In this document: piece by piece, positions 1 through 8,342 of the stretch
Numbering within the stretch: position 1 is the first letter of the stretch
Layout: each line of letters starts with the position of its first letter
NCBI GenBank assembly: GCA_035384605.1
Contig: DAOOIV010000041.1
Span: 1 to 41,605 of the forward strand
From: Phycisphaerae bacterium
GTDB lineage: Bacteria; Planctomycetota; Phycisphaerae; UBA1845; PWPN01
Direction: 5' to 3'
DNA: 41,605 nucleotides
The notes under the pieces: model-generated
Seen by the model: only the letters and a program-made list of their open reading frames with translations
Database searches by the model: none
What the model was told of the DNA's origin: nothing
Made by a program: the position numbers and the translations under genes

Positions 1-1
1 T

Positions 2-847
2 CGCGGGTCGGTGCGCGAGCTGCGAGTGAGCCCCGAGGGTGACTATATCGCCACGGTTGGCACGGATGGGAACTGCCGGGTGTGGAACACCGCCTCGTCC
101 GCCGCCGCACCGTTAATCCTCTCCGTTCCCGGCGGTGGGGACGATCGCGGAGCAGCCGCCTTTCTCGACGACGGTGCTCACATCGCCTGCGGAGGCACGG
201 GCGTCGTGGACATTGTTTCCCTTCGTGACGGCACCCTCGTGCGCCGCATCCCGGACCGTCAACATGACATGCTGTACGAAGGCAGCGATTTCCAGACCCT
301 GGGCAAGACTCTGAAGGAATCGCGGATTCTCAGTCTCGACGCCCGCCCGGGCGGACGCCACTTGCTTGTCGGCACGGATAGCGGCGTGATGGAGATTGAC
401 TATTTGCGATGCAGGATCATGTGGCGGCAGAAGGAGCGCGTCGGTCCGATCGCGACGCTGGTTCGGTATCTGCCCGACGGGGAGCAGTTCATCGTGCAGG
501 ACGACTCGTGCCGGTTGACGCTTTACGCCGGGCACAAGAGCGTGTGGTCGATACGGCCGGGCGAATCCGGACCAGGCGGCCGCGGGTTGGTCAAGCTGAC
601 CGCGGCGGAGTTCACCAACGACTCGGCCTACCTGGCGGCCCTTGGGTCCGACGGGAGTTTCCGAGTGCTGCGGCTGAGCGATCAGAAGGTGGTGCAGGAG
701 CTTGCTCCCGGCAAGCTGGACACCGCGGGGTTGGCCCTCTCGCTTGAGCGAGCCAGCGCATGGGTGGGCAGCCAAGGCAACGTTGAGCGATTCACGCGGT
801 TGGCTCTCCCCCGAGAGATGACCTCCCCAAAGGTGGCGATCGACTAG
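2..847 (+). CDS. WD40-repeat protein, C-terminal part (5' end outside window)
   Basis: The frame is open to the left edge, so this is the C-terminal end of a longer protein; a GTG at 11 is in frame but is probably an internal valine. The first visible blade reads like a classic WD40 unit (SPEGDYIATVGTDGNCRVW), and a later one has FTNDSAYLAALGSDGSFRV, so the piece is the end of a beta-propeller. No catalytic motif is seen in the visible part. Such propellers act as scaffolds, alone or fused to kinase or sigma-factor-like domains in Planctomycetota, but nothing upstream is available to tell. The 257 bases that follow hold no gene apart from the leader of the next operon. Family call is firm; role is unknown. 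Confidence 0.8.
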   Translation, partial: RGSVRELRVSPEGDYIATVGTDGNCRVWNTASSAAAPLILSVPGGGDDRGAAAFLDDGAHIACGGTGVVDIVSLRDGTLVRRIPDRQHDMLYEGSDFQTLGKTLKESRILSLDARPGGRHLLVGTDSGVMEIDYLRCRIMWRQKERVGPIATLVRYLPDGEQFIVQDDSCRLTLYAGHKSVWSIRPGESGPGGRGLVKLTAAEFTNDSAYLAALGSDGSFRVLRLSDQKVVQELAPGKLDTAGLALSLERASAWVGSQGNVERFTRLALPREMTSPKVAID

Positions 848-930
848 GGCTCTCGAGGTCTGCTGACGTCATAGTGAGTGAAACCGGAGGAACGAAATCG
901 AAGACCTGGCGCGGCGAGTCGAAGATCCAT

Positions 931-956
931 CCCCCAGCGCGAGGCAGGCGTGGGGG
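931..956. terminator. GC-rich inverted repeat, possible transcription end
   Basis: CCCCCA at 931-936 pairs with TGGGGG at 951-956 across a 14-base loop, 83 bases after the WD40 stop and before the uptake operon. There is no T-run on either side, so a terminator role is only a guess. No molybdenum-cofactor riboswitch pattern was recognised here. Confidence 0.25.
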
Positions 957-1103
957 ACGAATGAAACCGGAAGTCCCGATCTGGTGTCTGAAACGGCTTT
1001 GACGTTTTTCCGGGGCGGTTGGACCCAGGGCAAGTCGAAGGTAAGATCATGTCCGTCATCCCGCAGGTCGTGCGAAATTGAAAGGGCGCGGAGGAACACT
1101 CCC

Positions 1104-2018
1104 ATGTCCCGGAGATGCATTCTGTTAAGGCGTTTGGCGTCGTGGCCGGCGGTGATGTTCTTCTTGGTCGTGGGATGCAACGAGAGGCCGGGGTCTGACG
1201 GCAAGCATTCGCCGGGGACTTCGTCTCGGCCTGATAGCAGCGGACAGGCGTCCGGCGTGACACTGGAGCTTTTCGTCGGTTCGGCAACCAAGCCGCCTGT
1301 CGAAGAGGCGGCACAAGTCTACGAGAACGCGACTGGAACCAGGATGCTGCTGCATTTCGGCGGGTCCGGCAAGATGCTGGCGGAGATGAAACTGGCCCGC
1401 AGGGGCGACCTGTACTTTCCGGGGTCATCGGATTTCATGGAGATGGCAAAGCGGGAACGGCTGGTCCTGCCGGAGACGGAACGTCGTGTGGCCTATCTGA
1501 TACCGGCGATCAACGTTCCGGCCGGGAATCCCAAGGGCATCAAGGGGCTGGAGGATCTGGCAAAGCCGGGCGTGAGAGTGGGTATTGCCCGCCCCGACTC
1601 GGTTTGCGTAGGGCTCTATGCGGCAGAGGTGTTGGAGCGGAACGGTTACGCTGCTCGGGTCAAGCCCAACATCGTCACCCATGTTGAGTCGTGCGAGAAG
1701 ACTGCTCAACTCGTGGCGATCGGTTCAGTGGACGCGATTCTCGGTTGGGAGGTGTTCCACTACTGGCAACCGGACAAGATCGAAACCATCTTGCTCAAGC
1801 CGAACGAAGTCCCCCGTATCGGCTACCTTCCCATCGCCGTTTCGGTCTTCAGCAAAGAAAAAGAACAAGCATTGAAGCTTATCGAGTTCCTGGTGAACGG
1901 CCAAGGCAGGGAGTCGTTTCGACGATGGCACTACGTCACGACGCTGGAGGAGGCGCGCACGTACGCGCTCCCTGATACTCCCGTCGGCGGCGAATGGAGA
2001 CTCCCTGAGGAATGGTAG
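1104..2018 (+). CDS. modA: Molybdate/tungstate ABC transporter substrate-binding lipoprotein, ModA type
   Basis: A 304-residue protein starting at ATG 1104, preceded by a GAGGA ribosome site; an upstream in-frame start at 984 is rejected because it would bury the signal peptide. The N-terminus is a lipoprotein signal with lipobox VVGC at Cys25, so the protein should be anchored outside the inner membrane. The mature part has the ModA order: a first strand with GSATKPP, then FGGSGKMLAEM around the first ligand loop, then a strand with GDLYFPGSSDFM. The family binds molybdate or tungstate and delivers it to a permease. It opens an operon whose next gene begins at or just after its stop. Which oxyanion is bound cannot be told from sequence alone. 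Confidence 0.85.
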   Translation: MSRRCILLRRLASWPAVMFFLVVGCNERPGSDGKHSPGTSSRPDSSGQASGVTLELFVGSATKPPVEEAAQVYENATGTRMLLHFGGSGKMLAEMKLARRGDLYFPGSSDFMEMAKRERLVLPETERRVAYLIPAINVPAGNPKGIKGLEDLAKPGVRVGIARPDSVCVGLYAAEVLERNGYAARVKPNIVTHVESCEKTAQLVAIGSVDAILGWEVFHYWQPDKIETILLKPNEVPRIGYLPIAVSVFSKEKEQALKLIEFLVNGQGRESFRRWHYVTTLEEARTYALPDTPVGGEWRLPEEW

Positions 2019-2053
2019 TTGCCGCCCGGCGGCTTCTGGGTGCTCAAAGAGAC

Positions 2054-2833
2054 ATGATCAGAAACCGATTTGATGCGATCTTGCTGACGGCCGTGGGTGT
2101 GAGCACCACGTTGATGCTGATGCTGATTCTGGTTCAGGGCGCCTACACCGGCGCCAAGGCGCCGCTGCGGGCATTGACCGAGCACGACGTCCAGCACGCC
2201 ATTTACCTCAGCTTCATAACGTCGGGCCTCGCATCAGTCGCTGCGATCTTGCTGGCCATTCCTACCGGCCTGGCTCTGGCTCGCATCCAGTTTCCGGGAC
2301 GATGGCTGGTGGAGAGCCTGCTGATCGTGCCTATTGTGATGTCGCCGATCAGTCTTGGCGTGGCGCTGCTGCTTATCTTTCGAACCGAGGCCGGAACGTG
2401 GATAGAAGATCACCTGATCCGTTTCGTGTTCGAGGTGCCGGGGATCATTCTGGCCGAGTTCTTCCTGGCGTACGCCATCTCGGTTCTCGTGGTCCGCTCG
2501 ACGTTTTCGGCGGTCGACGCCCGGCTGGAGCAGGTGGCGCGCTTTCTGGGCTGCACGCCCTGGCAGGCTTTTCGACACGTCTCACTGCCGCTGGCTCGAA
2601 ACGGCATCATTGCGGCGTTTGTGCTGGGCTGGGTTCGCGCTATGGGCGACTTCGGGGCATCCTCAACCATTGCCGGCGCGGTGAAGGGCAAGACAGAAAC
2701 GATGCCGGTCAGCATCTACCTGAATCTGGCGTCCGTCAGCCTGGATCGCGCCATTGCGCTCAGCCTGGTCCTGACGTTCGTCACGGTGGTCGTGGTGATC
2801 ATGGTGGGCCTGCTTATGCGGAGAAGCTCATGA
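2054..2833 (+). CDS. modB: Molybdate/tungstate ABC transporter permease
   Basis: A 259-residue inner-membrane protein with about six hydrophobic segments. It carries the EAA-type coupling loop (FLGCTPWQAFRHVSLPLARN, about residues 165-185) that docks onto the ATPase. The start at ATG 2054 (MIRNRFDAILL) leads straight into the first membrane segment. An ATG at 2012 overlaps the stop of the binding-protein gene and would add 14 untypical residues, so it is the second choice. The 3' end overlaps the ATPase start in an ATGA arrangement, which implies translational coupling. Family members form the membrane channel of ModABC/WtpABC importers. Confidence 0.85.
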   Translation: MIRNRFDAILLTAVGVSTTLMLMLILVQGAYTGAKAPLRALTEHDVQHAIYLSFITSGLASVAAILLAIPTGLALARIQFPGRWLVESLLIVPIVMSPISLGVALLLIFRTEAGTWIEDHLIRFVFEVPGIILAEFFLAYAISVLVVRSTFSAVDARLEQVARFLGCTPWQAFRHVSLPLARNGIIAAFVLGWVRAMGDFGASSTIAGAVKGKTETMPVSIYLNLASVSLDRAIALSLVLTFVTVVVVIMVGLLMRRSS

Positions 2834-3957
2834 TCCAGGTCTGCGACGTCATTGCCCGATACGGGTACTTCTCGCTGAAGAAGGTGAGCCTGTTGATCAG
2901 TGCGGGCGAATGCTTCGCGCTGATCGGACCATCCGGTGCGGGCAAGACCCTCCTGCTTGAAACGATCATGGGCGTCAAGCCGCCCGCTCACGGCCGCATT
3001 CTTGTCGAAGACGCGGATATCACGACCGCGCCTCCCGAACAGCGTCGTTTCTCCTACGTTCCACAGGATCTTGCGCTGTTTCCCCACCTGTCCGTACCCG
3101 AGAACATCGGCTTCGGGTTGCGCATCAGGAACACGCCCTCTACGGAGATCGACCGCCGGATACGCTCGGTTGCGAGCATGCTCCGTATCGAATCGCTGTT
3201 GAGCCGGCGGGATGTCCGGAGCCTCAGCGGCGGCGAAAAGCAGAGGGTTGCGCTGGCGCGAGCACTTGCCGTGGAGCCTCGCGTGCTGTTCCTGGACGAG
3301 CCGTTCGGGGCATTGGACACCTCGACGCGGCGGCAACTCCATGTGGAGATGCGCGACGTTCAGCGTCGGCTGCGATTGACGACCGTTCTGGTGACGCACG
3401 ACCTCGATGAAGCATTTGCCTTGGCAGACCGGATCGGCATCATGATTGACGGCGGGATCGAGCAGGTTGGACAACCCCGGTTTGTCTACGAGAACCCGGC
3501 AAACCTGCCCGTGGCCAGGTTTCTGCTCGTCGAAAACATTCTCCGCGGGCAATGCGTTGGAGCAGGGCCGGCGGAGGGTGAACGGCTCTTTCGAGTCGGG
3601 GATCTTATGATTGCGGCTGCCCATGGCGAGCCGATCACGCCCGATCGAGCCTGCTGGTTGGGGATCCGGGCACAAGACGTCGAAATCACACCTGAGGTTG
3701 CCGACGGCCCCGGTTCGTGCACAGAGGAGGGAAGCCCCGCGGTCATCGAGGCGGTCCGACGGCATGCCTGTACGTGCACGGTGCTCATGCGATCGCTTTC
3801 AGACCAAGTGCGGCTCGAAGGGCAGTTGTCGAGCCGGCGAGAAGCAACGATGAGGCTGGAACCCGGGCAACGCGTGCGAATCCGGATTCCATCCCGACGC
3901 GTATTGATATTCCCCGGCGAGGATGCGGCGCCGGTTGCCGCCGGCTCGTCGGGGTAG
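2830..3957 (+). CDS. modC: Molybdate/tungstate ABC transporter ATP-binding protein
   Basis: The 375-residue ATPase of the importer. All nucleotide-binding motifs are present: Walker A GPSGAGKT at about 33-40, Q-loop VPQDLALF, signature LSGGEKQR at about 131, Walker B VLFLDEP at about 152, and the switch histidine in VTHD. The C-terminal 130 residues form an OB-like TOBE/MOP-type extension, as in ModC and WtpC, which may sense the bound oxyanion. The start is the ATG of the ATGA overlap with the permease gene. The molybdate/tungstate assignment comes from the two flanking binding proteins; the ATPase alone would only be called a TOBE-containing importer subunit. Confidence 0.85.
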   Translation: MIQVCDVIARYGYFSLKKVSLLISAGECFALIGPSGAGKTLLLETIMGVKPPAHGRILVEDADITTAPPEQRRFSYVPQDLALFPHLSVPENIGFGLRIRNTPSTEIDRRIRSVASMLRIESLLSRRDVRSLSGGEKQRVALARALAVEPRVLFLDEPFGALDTSTRRQLHVEMRDVQRRLRLTTVLVTHDLDEAFALADRIGIMIDGGIEQVGQPRFVYENPANLPVARFLLVENILRGQCVGAGPAEGERLFRVGDLMIAAAHGEPITPDRACWLGIRAQDVEITPEVADGPGSCTEEGSPAVIEAVRRHACTCTVLMRSLSDQVRLEGQLSSRREATMRLEPGQRVRIRIPSRRVLIFPGEDAAPVAAGSSG

Positions 3958-4049
3958 CATACACGAAGTCGGTCGTGGGCCGCCGCCAATCCGGCGGTCG
4001 GCCGTCCGTACGGTCGTCGAACAAGGCGGGTTTCTTGAGGTTGCAGGAA

Positions 4050-5078
4050 ATGTCAGTGGGCCAGGCTCGAGGTCGAACGCTGAAACTGCTGGGTCTGATC
4101 GCCGTCATTATCGCCATGGTACTTCTTCTTCGACTGAAGGGCGAGCAGAAGAAGACGCTGCGGGTGTTCGCCGCGGATGCCCTGGCACACAGCTTCACCC
4201 GCATCAAGAGCGAGTTCGAGAAGGAGCACCCCGACGTTAACATTGAGCTTGAGTTTCAAGGCAGTGTGGTGCTCCTGCGACTGGTTCCGCTGCGCAAGTG
4301 CGATGTGGCGGCGGTGGCCGACGCCCGCCTGGTCGAAAGAATGCTCAATCCGCATACGGCCACATGGGTCGTCAAGTTCGGCACCACCGAGATGGTCATC
4401 GGGCACACCGACGCCGGCAAGTATGCTTCAGAGATCACACCGGACAACTGGTACGAGATCCTGCTGCGAAAGGACGTTCACTACTCGCACGCCGACCCCA
4501 CTCAGGACCCTTGCGGGTACTTCGCGATGCTTTGCTGGAAGCTCGCGGAGAAGCACTACGCAACGAAAACCGGTCATCGCCGACTTTACGAGGAACTGAA
4601 GGCCGGTTGTGATCCGAGGCACGTCAAGGAGGACGCCCTGACCTTGCTGTCGTTGCTGGAAACGAGCGCGGCCTATGATTATGCGTTTCTGTACCGCTGT
4701 CACGTGGTTGATCACCATCTGCCTTTCGTAAGTCTGCCGCCGGCCATAAACCTCGGTGACCCTGGTCTTGAGAGTCAATATGCGAAGGCCCAGACCGAAG
4801 TGCCGAGTTACCGCGGAGGTGTTGAAACCATATCGGGTTCCTGCGTTTCGTTTGGCATCACCATCACGGAGGGCTGCCGGAATCGAACGATTGCCCAGGA
4901 GTTCGTCCGGTTCGTGCTTTCGGAGAAAGCCAGGGCCATCCTGAGAGACTCTGCGATCGTGCCCCTGGACCCGCCCGTTGTGCCCTCATGGGGACGAATT
5001 CCCGCGTTCCTTGAGGGGACGGCGGTGGCGGAGAATGGGCCTGTCACCACCTCTCAGGCAGCCATGCTCCGGCGTTGA
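4050..5078 (+). CDS. wtpA: Tungstate/molybdate substrate-binding protein, WtpA type
   Basis: A 342-residue protein with an uncleaved-looking N-terminal membrane segment (residues about 11-28), so it is probably tethered to the membrane with the binding domain outside. It shows WtpA-family features: the opening strand LRVFAADALAHSFTRI, the loop LEFQGSVVLLRLV, and the DPCGYFAMLCWKLAEKHY segment that is characteristic of WtpA. ATG 4050 follows GCAGGA. It lies 92 bases after the ATPase gene on the same strand. WtpA binds tungstate and molybdate very tightly in characterised members. The oddity is that this operon already contains a ModA-type binding protein, so one permease is served by two unrelated-looking receptors. 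Confidence 0.85.
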   Translation: MSVGQARGRTLKLLGLIAVIIAMVLLLRLKGEQKKTLRVFAADALAHSFTRIKSEFEKEHPDVNIELEFQGSVVLLRLVPLRKCDVAAVADARLVERMLNPHTATWVVKFGTTEMVIGHTDAGKYASEITPDNWYEILLRKDVHYSHADPTQDPCGYFAMLCWKLAEKHYATKTGHRRLYEELKAGCDPRHVKEDALTLLSLLETSAAYDYAFLYRCHVVDHHLPFVSLPPAINLGDPGLESQYAKAQTEVPSYRGGVETISGSCVSFGITITEGCRNRTIAQEFVRFVLSEKARAILRDSAIVPLDPPVVPSWGRIPAFLEGTAVAENGPVTTSQAAMLRR

Positions 5079-5339
5079 AGAGGGCGCCAAGGCGTCGGTG
5101 GGGACAAGCTGTCAGGGCCAGAGTTGATATTGGTCCGTGGTTGTGCCATTCTGTGTTGACAGGCCGGTCGCGGAGCGGGATTCTTGACGTCAACCGTTGG
5201 ATGGATCATGGGCATTGAAGTCGGTGCGCGGCGTGTCCCTGGGAACTCAAGCGCGCAGGACCTGAATGGCCGCCCGCTTGGGTCTGAAGATCGGCCTGCG
5301 ACCTTGCCGTCCGCCGTTATGCAGAGGTGAGGAACGGTC

Positions 5340-6779
5340 ATGGCAGCTTACTGCTTTCGTCGCGTGGTTTTGTCTTGTACGTTCTTTGTTTCAGGCGTCT
5401 CGTGGGCCTGGGCAGGCAGTATCGCCGGATACGCCCATGATTTCGACGACGCCAGCCTGTATGAGATGGAAATCACCCAGTGCCGCTCGGGAGAGAGCAC
5501 CAACCTGGCCTGGGCGCGGATCAGCAACAACGGCTATTACGAGATCAAGGACCTGGCGGCCGGCGAGTACTCGCTGGTCCTGGGCGACTTGTACTATTTC
5601 CGGCCGAAGCTGTTTAGTTTTGTTCCGGTTCGCGAAGATATCGTCACGCCGGGAACGTTTCAGGTTGATGCCGCATATTTCGTCCGTGTGCGGGCGACGG
5701 AGAAGAGCCCGGCCTGCCGCGAAATCCGGCAGACGTTTGTGGCGACCGGCGACGTGGTGAAGGTCACCGTCTGGACCTTCGACAACGCGGCCTTGTACTG
5801 CTCAATCCATGATGCAATCACGCACGAGCGGATCGGGCCGGCCCGTGACCAGGCCGTCGATGCCGCGGATTCCTTCACCTGGCGACACGGCGAGGTTCCG
5901 GCTTTGCCGGGGCAGTCGTACTATGTCAAGCTGTGGCGGCCGGATAACGGCGAGTTCAGCCTGTCGGTCTGCGAGAAGAAAGGCGGCCGGTCCTACGGTC
6001 CCGGGCATGCGTTTTACGACGGCCGTCCGGAGCCGCAAGCGGACATCCGCTGTGTCATCGAATGCGACGACGACGGGTTGTGGACGATGGCTCAATGGCA
6101 AAGAACCGACGGCAAAGGCCACGGCAGCACTCACATCGGGCAGACTTTCAAGGCGATCGGGTCCTTCGTCAACGTGGTGACACTGTTCGGCACCGCGATC
6201 GAGGGCCAATACGTGAGGACACGATTCAGCATTCACGAGGACGGCCCAGAGGGCAGGCAGGTTGGCCCGACCAAAACATGCCATCCCTGGAATTATCGCC
6301 CGATGGGACAGGTCTACTCGGTAAGCTGGCAGCCGGGCGAAGTACCGGTCACCTCCGGCCGAACATACTATTTGAAAGCCCTTGCCGACGAGCCCGGACT
6401 CTTTGCGTTTACGAACAAACACGACGGCTATCCGCTGGGCCGTTGCTACTTCGGCGGCACTGCGGGGCCGGAGAATGAGGATCTCTGCTTCACCGTTTTG
6501 GGTGAGGCTGAGTTGCACAGTTCGCTGAGCACACTCAAGGGCACGGTCAAGACCCTGACAAACAAGGCGATCCCGGGCGCGACGGTCACATTGAATCCCT
6601 GGGGTTACTCGGTGAAGAGCCGCCCGAACGGCGAATACACCTTGTCGAGAGTGACCGCGGGCCGATATGCGGTCTGCTGCTCGGCCGACGGTTATCGGCC
6701 GAGGACCTTTGTCGTGACCCTCAGACCGGCAGCGACTCACGAGATGGACTTCACACTGACATCTCTTACCGGCCCTTGA
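5340..6779 (+). CDS. Secreted protein with carboxypeptidase-regulatory-like domains
   Basis: A 479-residue exported protein: a signal peptide ends near VSWAWA, and a good GAGGTGAGG ribosome site precedes ATG 5340. The N-terminal region (GSIAGYAHDFDDAS... GYYEIKDLAAGEYSLVLG) and the C-terminal 85 residues (LKGTVKTLTNKAIPGATVTL, then NGEYTLSRVTAGRYAV) both follow the CarboxypepD_reg fold, a beta-sandwich common in surface proteins. The middle holds two similar blocks around FVATGDVVKVTVW and FKAIGSFVNVVTLFG, followed by PGQSYYVKLW and SGRTYYLKAL, so it looks internally duplicated. There is no catalytic motif. Function is unknown; surface adhesion or carbohydrate contact is a guess. It converges on the hydrolase gene, overlapping it by 14 bases. 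Confidence 0.7.
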   Translation: MAAYCFRRVVLSCTFFVSGVSWAWAGSIAGYAHDFDDASLYEMEITQCRSGESTNLAWARISNNGYYEIKDLAAGEYSLVLGDLYYFRPKLFSFVPVREDIVTPGTFQVDAAYFVRVRATEKSPACREIRQTFVATGDVVKVTVWTFDNAALYCSIHDAITHERIGPARDQAVDAADSFTWRHGEVPALPGQSYYVKLWRPDNGEFSLSVCEKKGGRSYGPGHAFYDGRPEPQADIRCVIECDDDGLWTMAQWQRTDGKGHGSTHIGQTFKAIGSFVNVVTLFGTAIEGQYVRTRFSIHEDGPEGRQVGPTKTCHPWNYRPMGQVYSVSWQPGEVPVTSGRTYYLKALADEPGLFAFTNKHDGYPLGRCYFGGTAGPENEDLCFTVLGEAELHSSLSTLKGTVKTLTNKAIPGATVTLNPWGYSVKSRPNGEYTLSRVTAGRYAVCCSADGYRPRTFVVTLRPAATHEMDFTLTSLTGP

Positions 6780-7635
6780 GATAAAGGTCGAAGAACTCGG
6801 TCATCCGCTCCCAGGTGATGTCGAGTTGAAGCCGATGGTCCATGGTGCCGGAATCGCAGAACAGCGGTACCGCGGGATCAATAAAGCCGCAGTGATAGCC
6901 GCCGATGAGAACAAGGAGTTGCCGGGGTGGATTGGAATTGTCGTACATTGGCTGAGTGTGAACCTCGAGCGGCGTGAAGCTATCCTGCGAGCCGACGATG
7001 TAGCAGATCGGAACGTGGATGCTCGCTGCGGCGGCGATGGCCGAGTCGGGCCAGGTTTCCGCCGGCGAGAGGGCCACGACCGCCTTGATGCGATCGTCGG
7101 CGGCGGCCGCCAGGAGACTCGCTCCCCCTCCCATCGAATGACCGGCGACGCCGAAGCGCTCCGTATCGATCAGCCCGCAGAGCCACGAGTCCTGATCGAC
7201 GTTCTGCTGTTCAAGGTAGGTAAGGCACTGTCGCATGTCGGCAGCGAACTTCGGGTGGCTGGGAAACAACCGGGTTTGCGAGGCGGAGGCTATGACCACG
7301 TATCCTTGCGCGGCCAGATGGTCCAGGGTCGAGTCATACCACCGCGGGCGAACCAGCCAGCCATGGCCAAACGTCACGGCCGGATATGGGCCGCCGGTCG
7401 GGTCAACGGGGGCATCTCTGCCGGTGGCGAGCGCCGGATAGTAGAGCAGGGCACTGAAGTGAGTGCCGTTGGCCCGCTGCACGCGCACGATGGTCCAACC
7501 GGCCGCAAAGGTCGCGGGAGTTGAGGGCGAATCGACCCACAGCGGCGCGCAGCCAGGCAGACTGAGCACCGTGCTGCAAGCGATGCCGGCAGACGCAAGA
7601 CTCCTCGCCAATCTGCAGGAGAAGCCGCTGACCAT
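6766..7635 (-). CDS. Alpha/beta-hydrolase lipoprotein (dienelactone hydrolase/chlorophyllase-like)
   Basis: A 289-residue enzyme with a lipoprotein signal (lipobox SLPGC, Cys29). The catalytic triad can be placed: nucleophile serine in GHSMGGG at about residue 167, acid in GSQDSF at about 216, histidine in GGYHCGF at about 248. The oxyanion region is in VTFGHGWLVRPRWYDS. This pattern is typical of platelet-activating-factor acetylhydrolase, dienelactone hydrolase and chlorophyllase-like esterases. The substrate is not predictable; the enzyme should act in the periplasm or at the outer membrane. Its 3' end overlaps that of the convergent upstream gene by 14 bases. Beyond its start, 7636-8342 holds only transposase debris. 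Confidence 0.8.
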   Translation of the reverse strand: MVSGFSCRLARSLASAGIACSTVLSLPGCAPLWVDSPSTPATFAAGWTIVRVQRANGTHFSALLYYPALATGRDAPVDPTGGPYPAVTFGHGWLVRPRWYDSTLDHLAAQGYVVIASASQTRLFPSHPKFAADMRQCLTYLEQQNVDQDSWLCGLIDTERFGVAGHSMGGGASLLAAAADDRIKAVVALSPAETWPDSAIAAAASIHVPICYIVGSQDSFTPLEVHTQPMYDNSNPPRQLLVLIGGYHCGFIDPAVPLFCDSGTMDHRLQLDITWERMTEFFDLYLKGR

Positions 7636-8342
7636 GGGGATTGATTATACAACATCACGACTGTCCGGTCATACCTCGAACAACACCCATTATTCATGGA
7701 CCGCACCTGTTTTTTGCATCGTGGACTCTGAGAACACTCGACAAACAGGGGTCTTTCGAGAATCGTGGCGCTCCGTGTTTGCGGCACTTCGTCCGGATCC
7801 CGGCGGAGCGGATAACGATGCTTGAGCTTGGCCGTCAGCACGTGACCGTCTCGGGCAGACCGGCACGGCCGGTAACCTGGGCGAAGATCATGCAGAGCAG
7901 TCGATTCATGCGCGAGAAGCTGCGCACGCGATGCTGCTTCTCGTACCGATGGACGGCGTTCACGAAGGCCCCGTCGCGGCAACAACTCGACCTGCCGGGC
8001 GAAAACGGTTTGACCCTGGTTCACAGGCGGCTTCTGGGGACGAAGTGTCCCCAAGGATGCCCGAAAGGGGGGCACAACCGGAAGGCCGAATTGAAATCGT
8101 GTACCCCCTCCTGCGGCGAGGGAATCCTTGAGAATCAGGCATTTGATACACAATCGGGCCGTCTCAGCCGGACAGTAATAACGTCGAGCACAGAATCGAG
8201 GACGATGTGCGTCTTGCCGTGAGCGGCGGACTTCACCATTGGCGAGGTGCCGGCTACGGCGGTGAAAGCGATTGATGAAGAACCCGGAAGCGGTCAGGTC
8301 GACACAAAGCCAAACGCCGCGGCATGACCAGGCTGAACCGGA
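7636..8342. other. Gene-poor stretch with transposase debris
   Basis: No intact gene is visible on either strand. The only recognisable content is the start of an IS4-family transposase on the minus strand, described separately. Longer open frames here give low-complexity, compositionally odd proteins and are treated as chance. No clear inverted repeats or target duplications of an insertion sequence were found. Confidence 0.5.
7835..8024 (-). pseudogene. IS4-family transposase, N-terminal fragment with frameshift
   Basis: On the minus strand a GTG near 8024 starts NQGQTVFARQVELLPR, matching the usual opening of IS4-type transposases with a DUF4372 domain. After a shift of reading frame near 7970 the match continues as NAVHRYEKQHRVRSFSRMN and RLLCMIFAQVTGRAGLPET before a stop at 7835-7837. 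The homologous order and the characteristic RSFS..LLCM.FAQ.T motif make the family call good. The DDE catalytic domain is absent, so the element is dead. Weak similarity may continue to about 7750 in another frame. Confidence 0.65.

Noticed and set aside
848..1103. Possible molybdenum-cofactor riboswitch before the uptake operon
   Set aside because: The region is GC-rich with one hairpin but does not show the conserved pattern I would expect.
7374..8153. Long minus-strand open frame covering the start of the hydrolase gene and the transposase debris
   Set aside because: It overlaps the well-supported hydrolase gene, and the transposase match runs in it only in part, then shifts frame.
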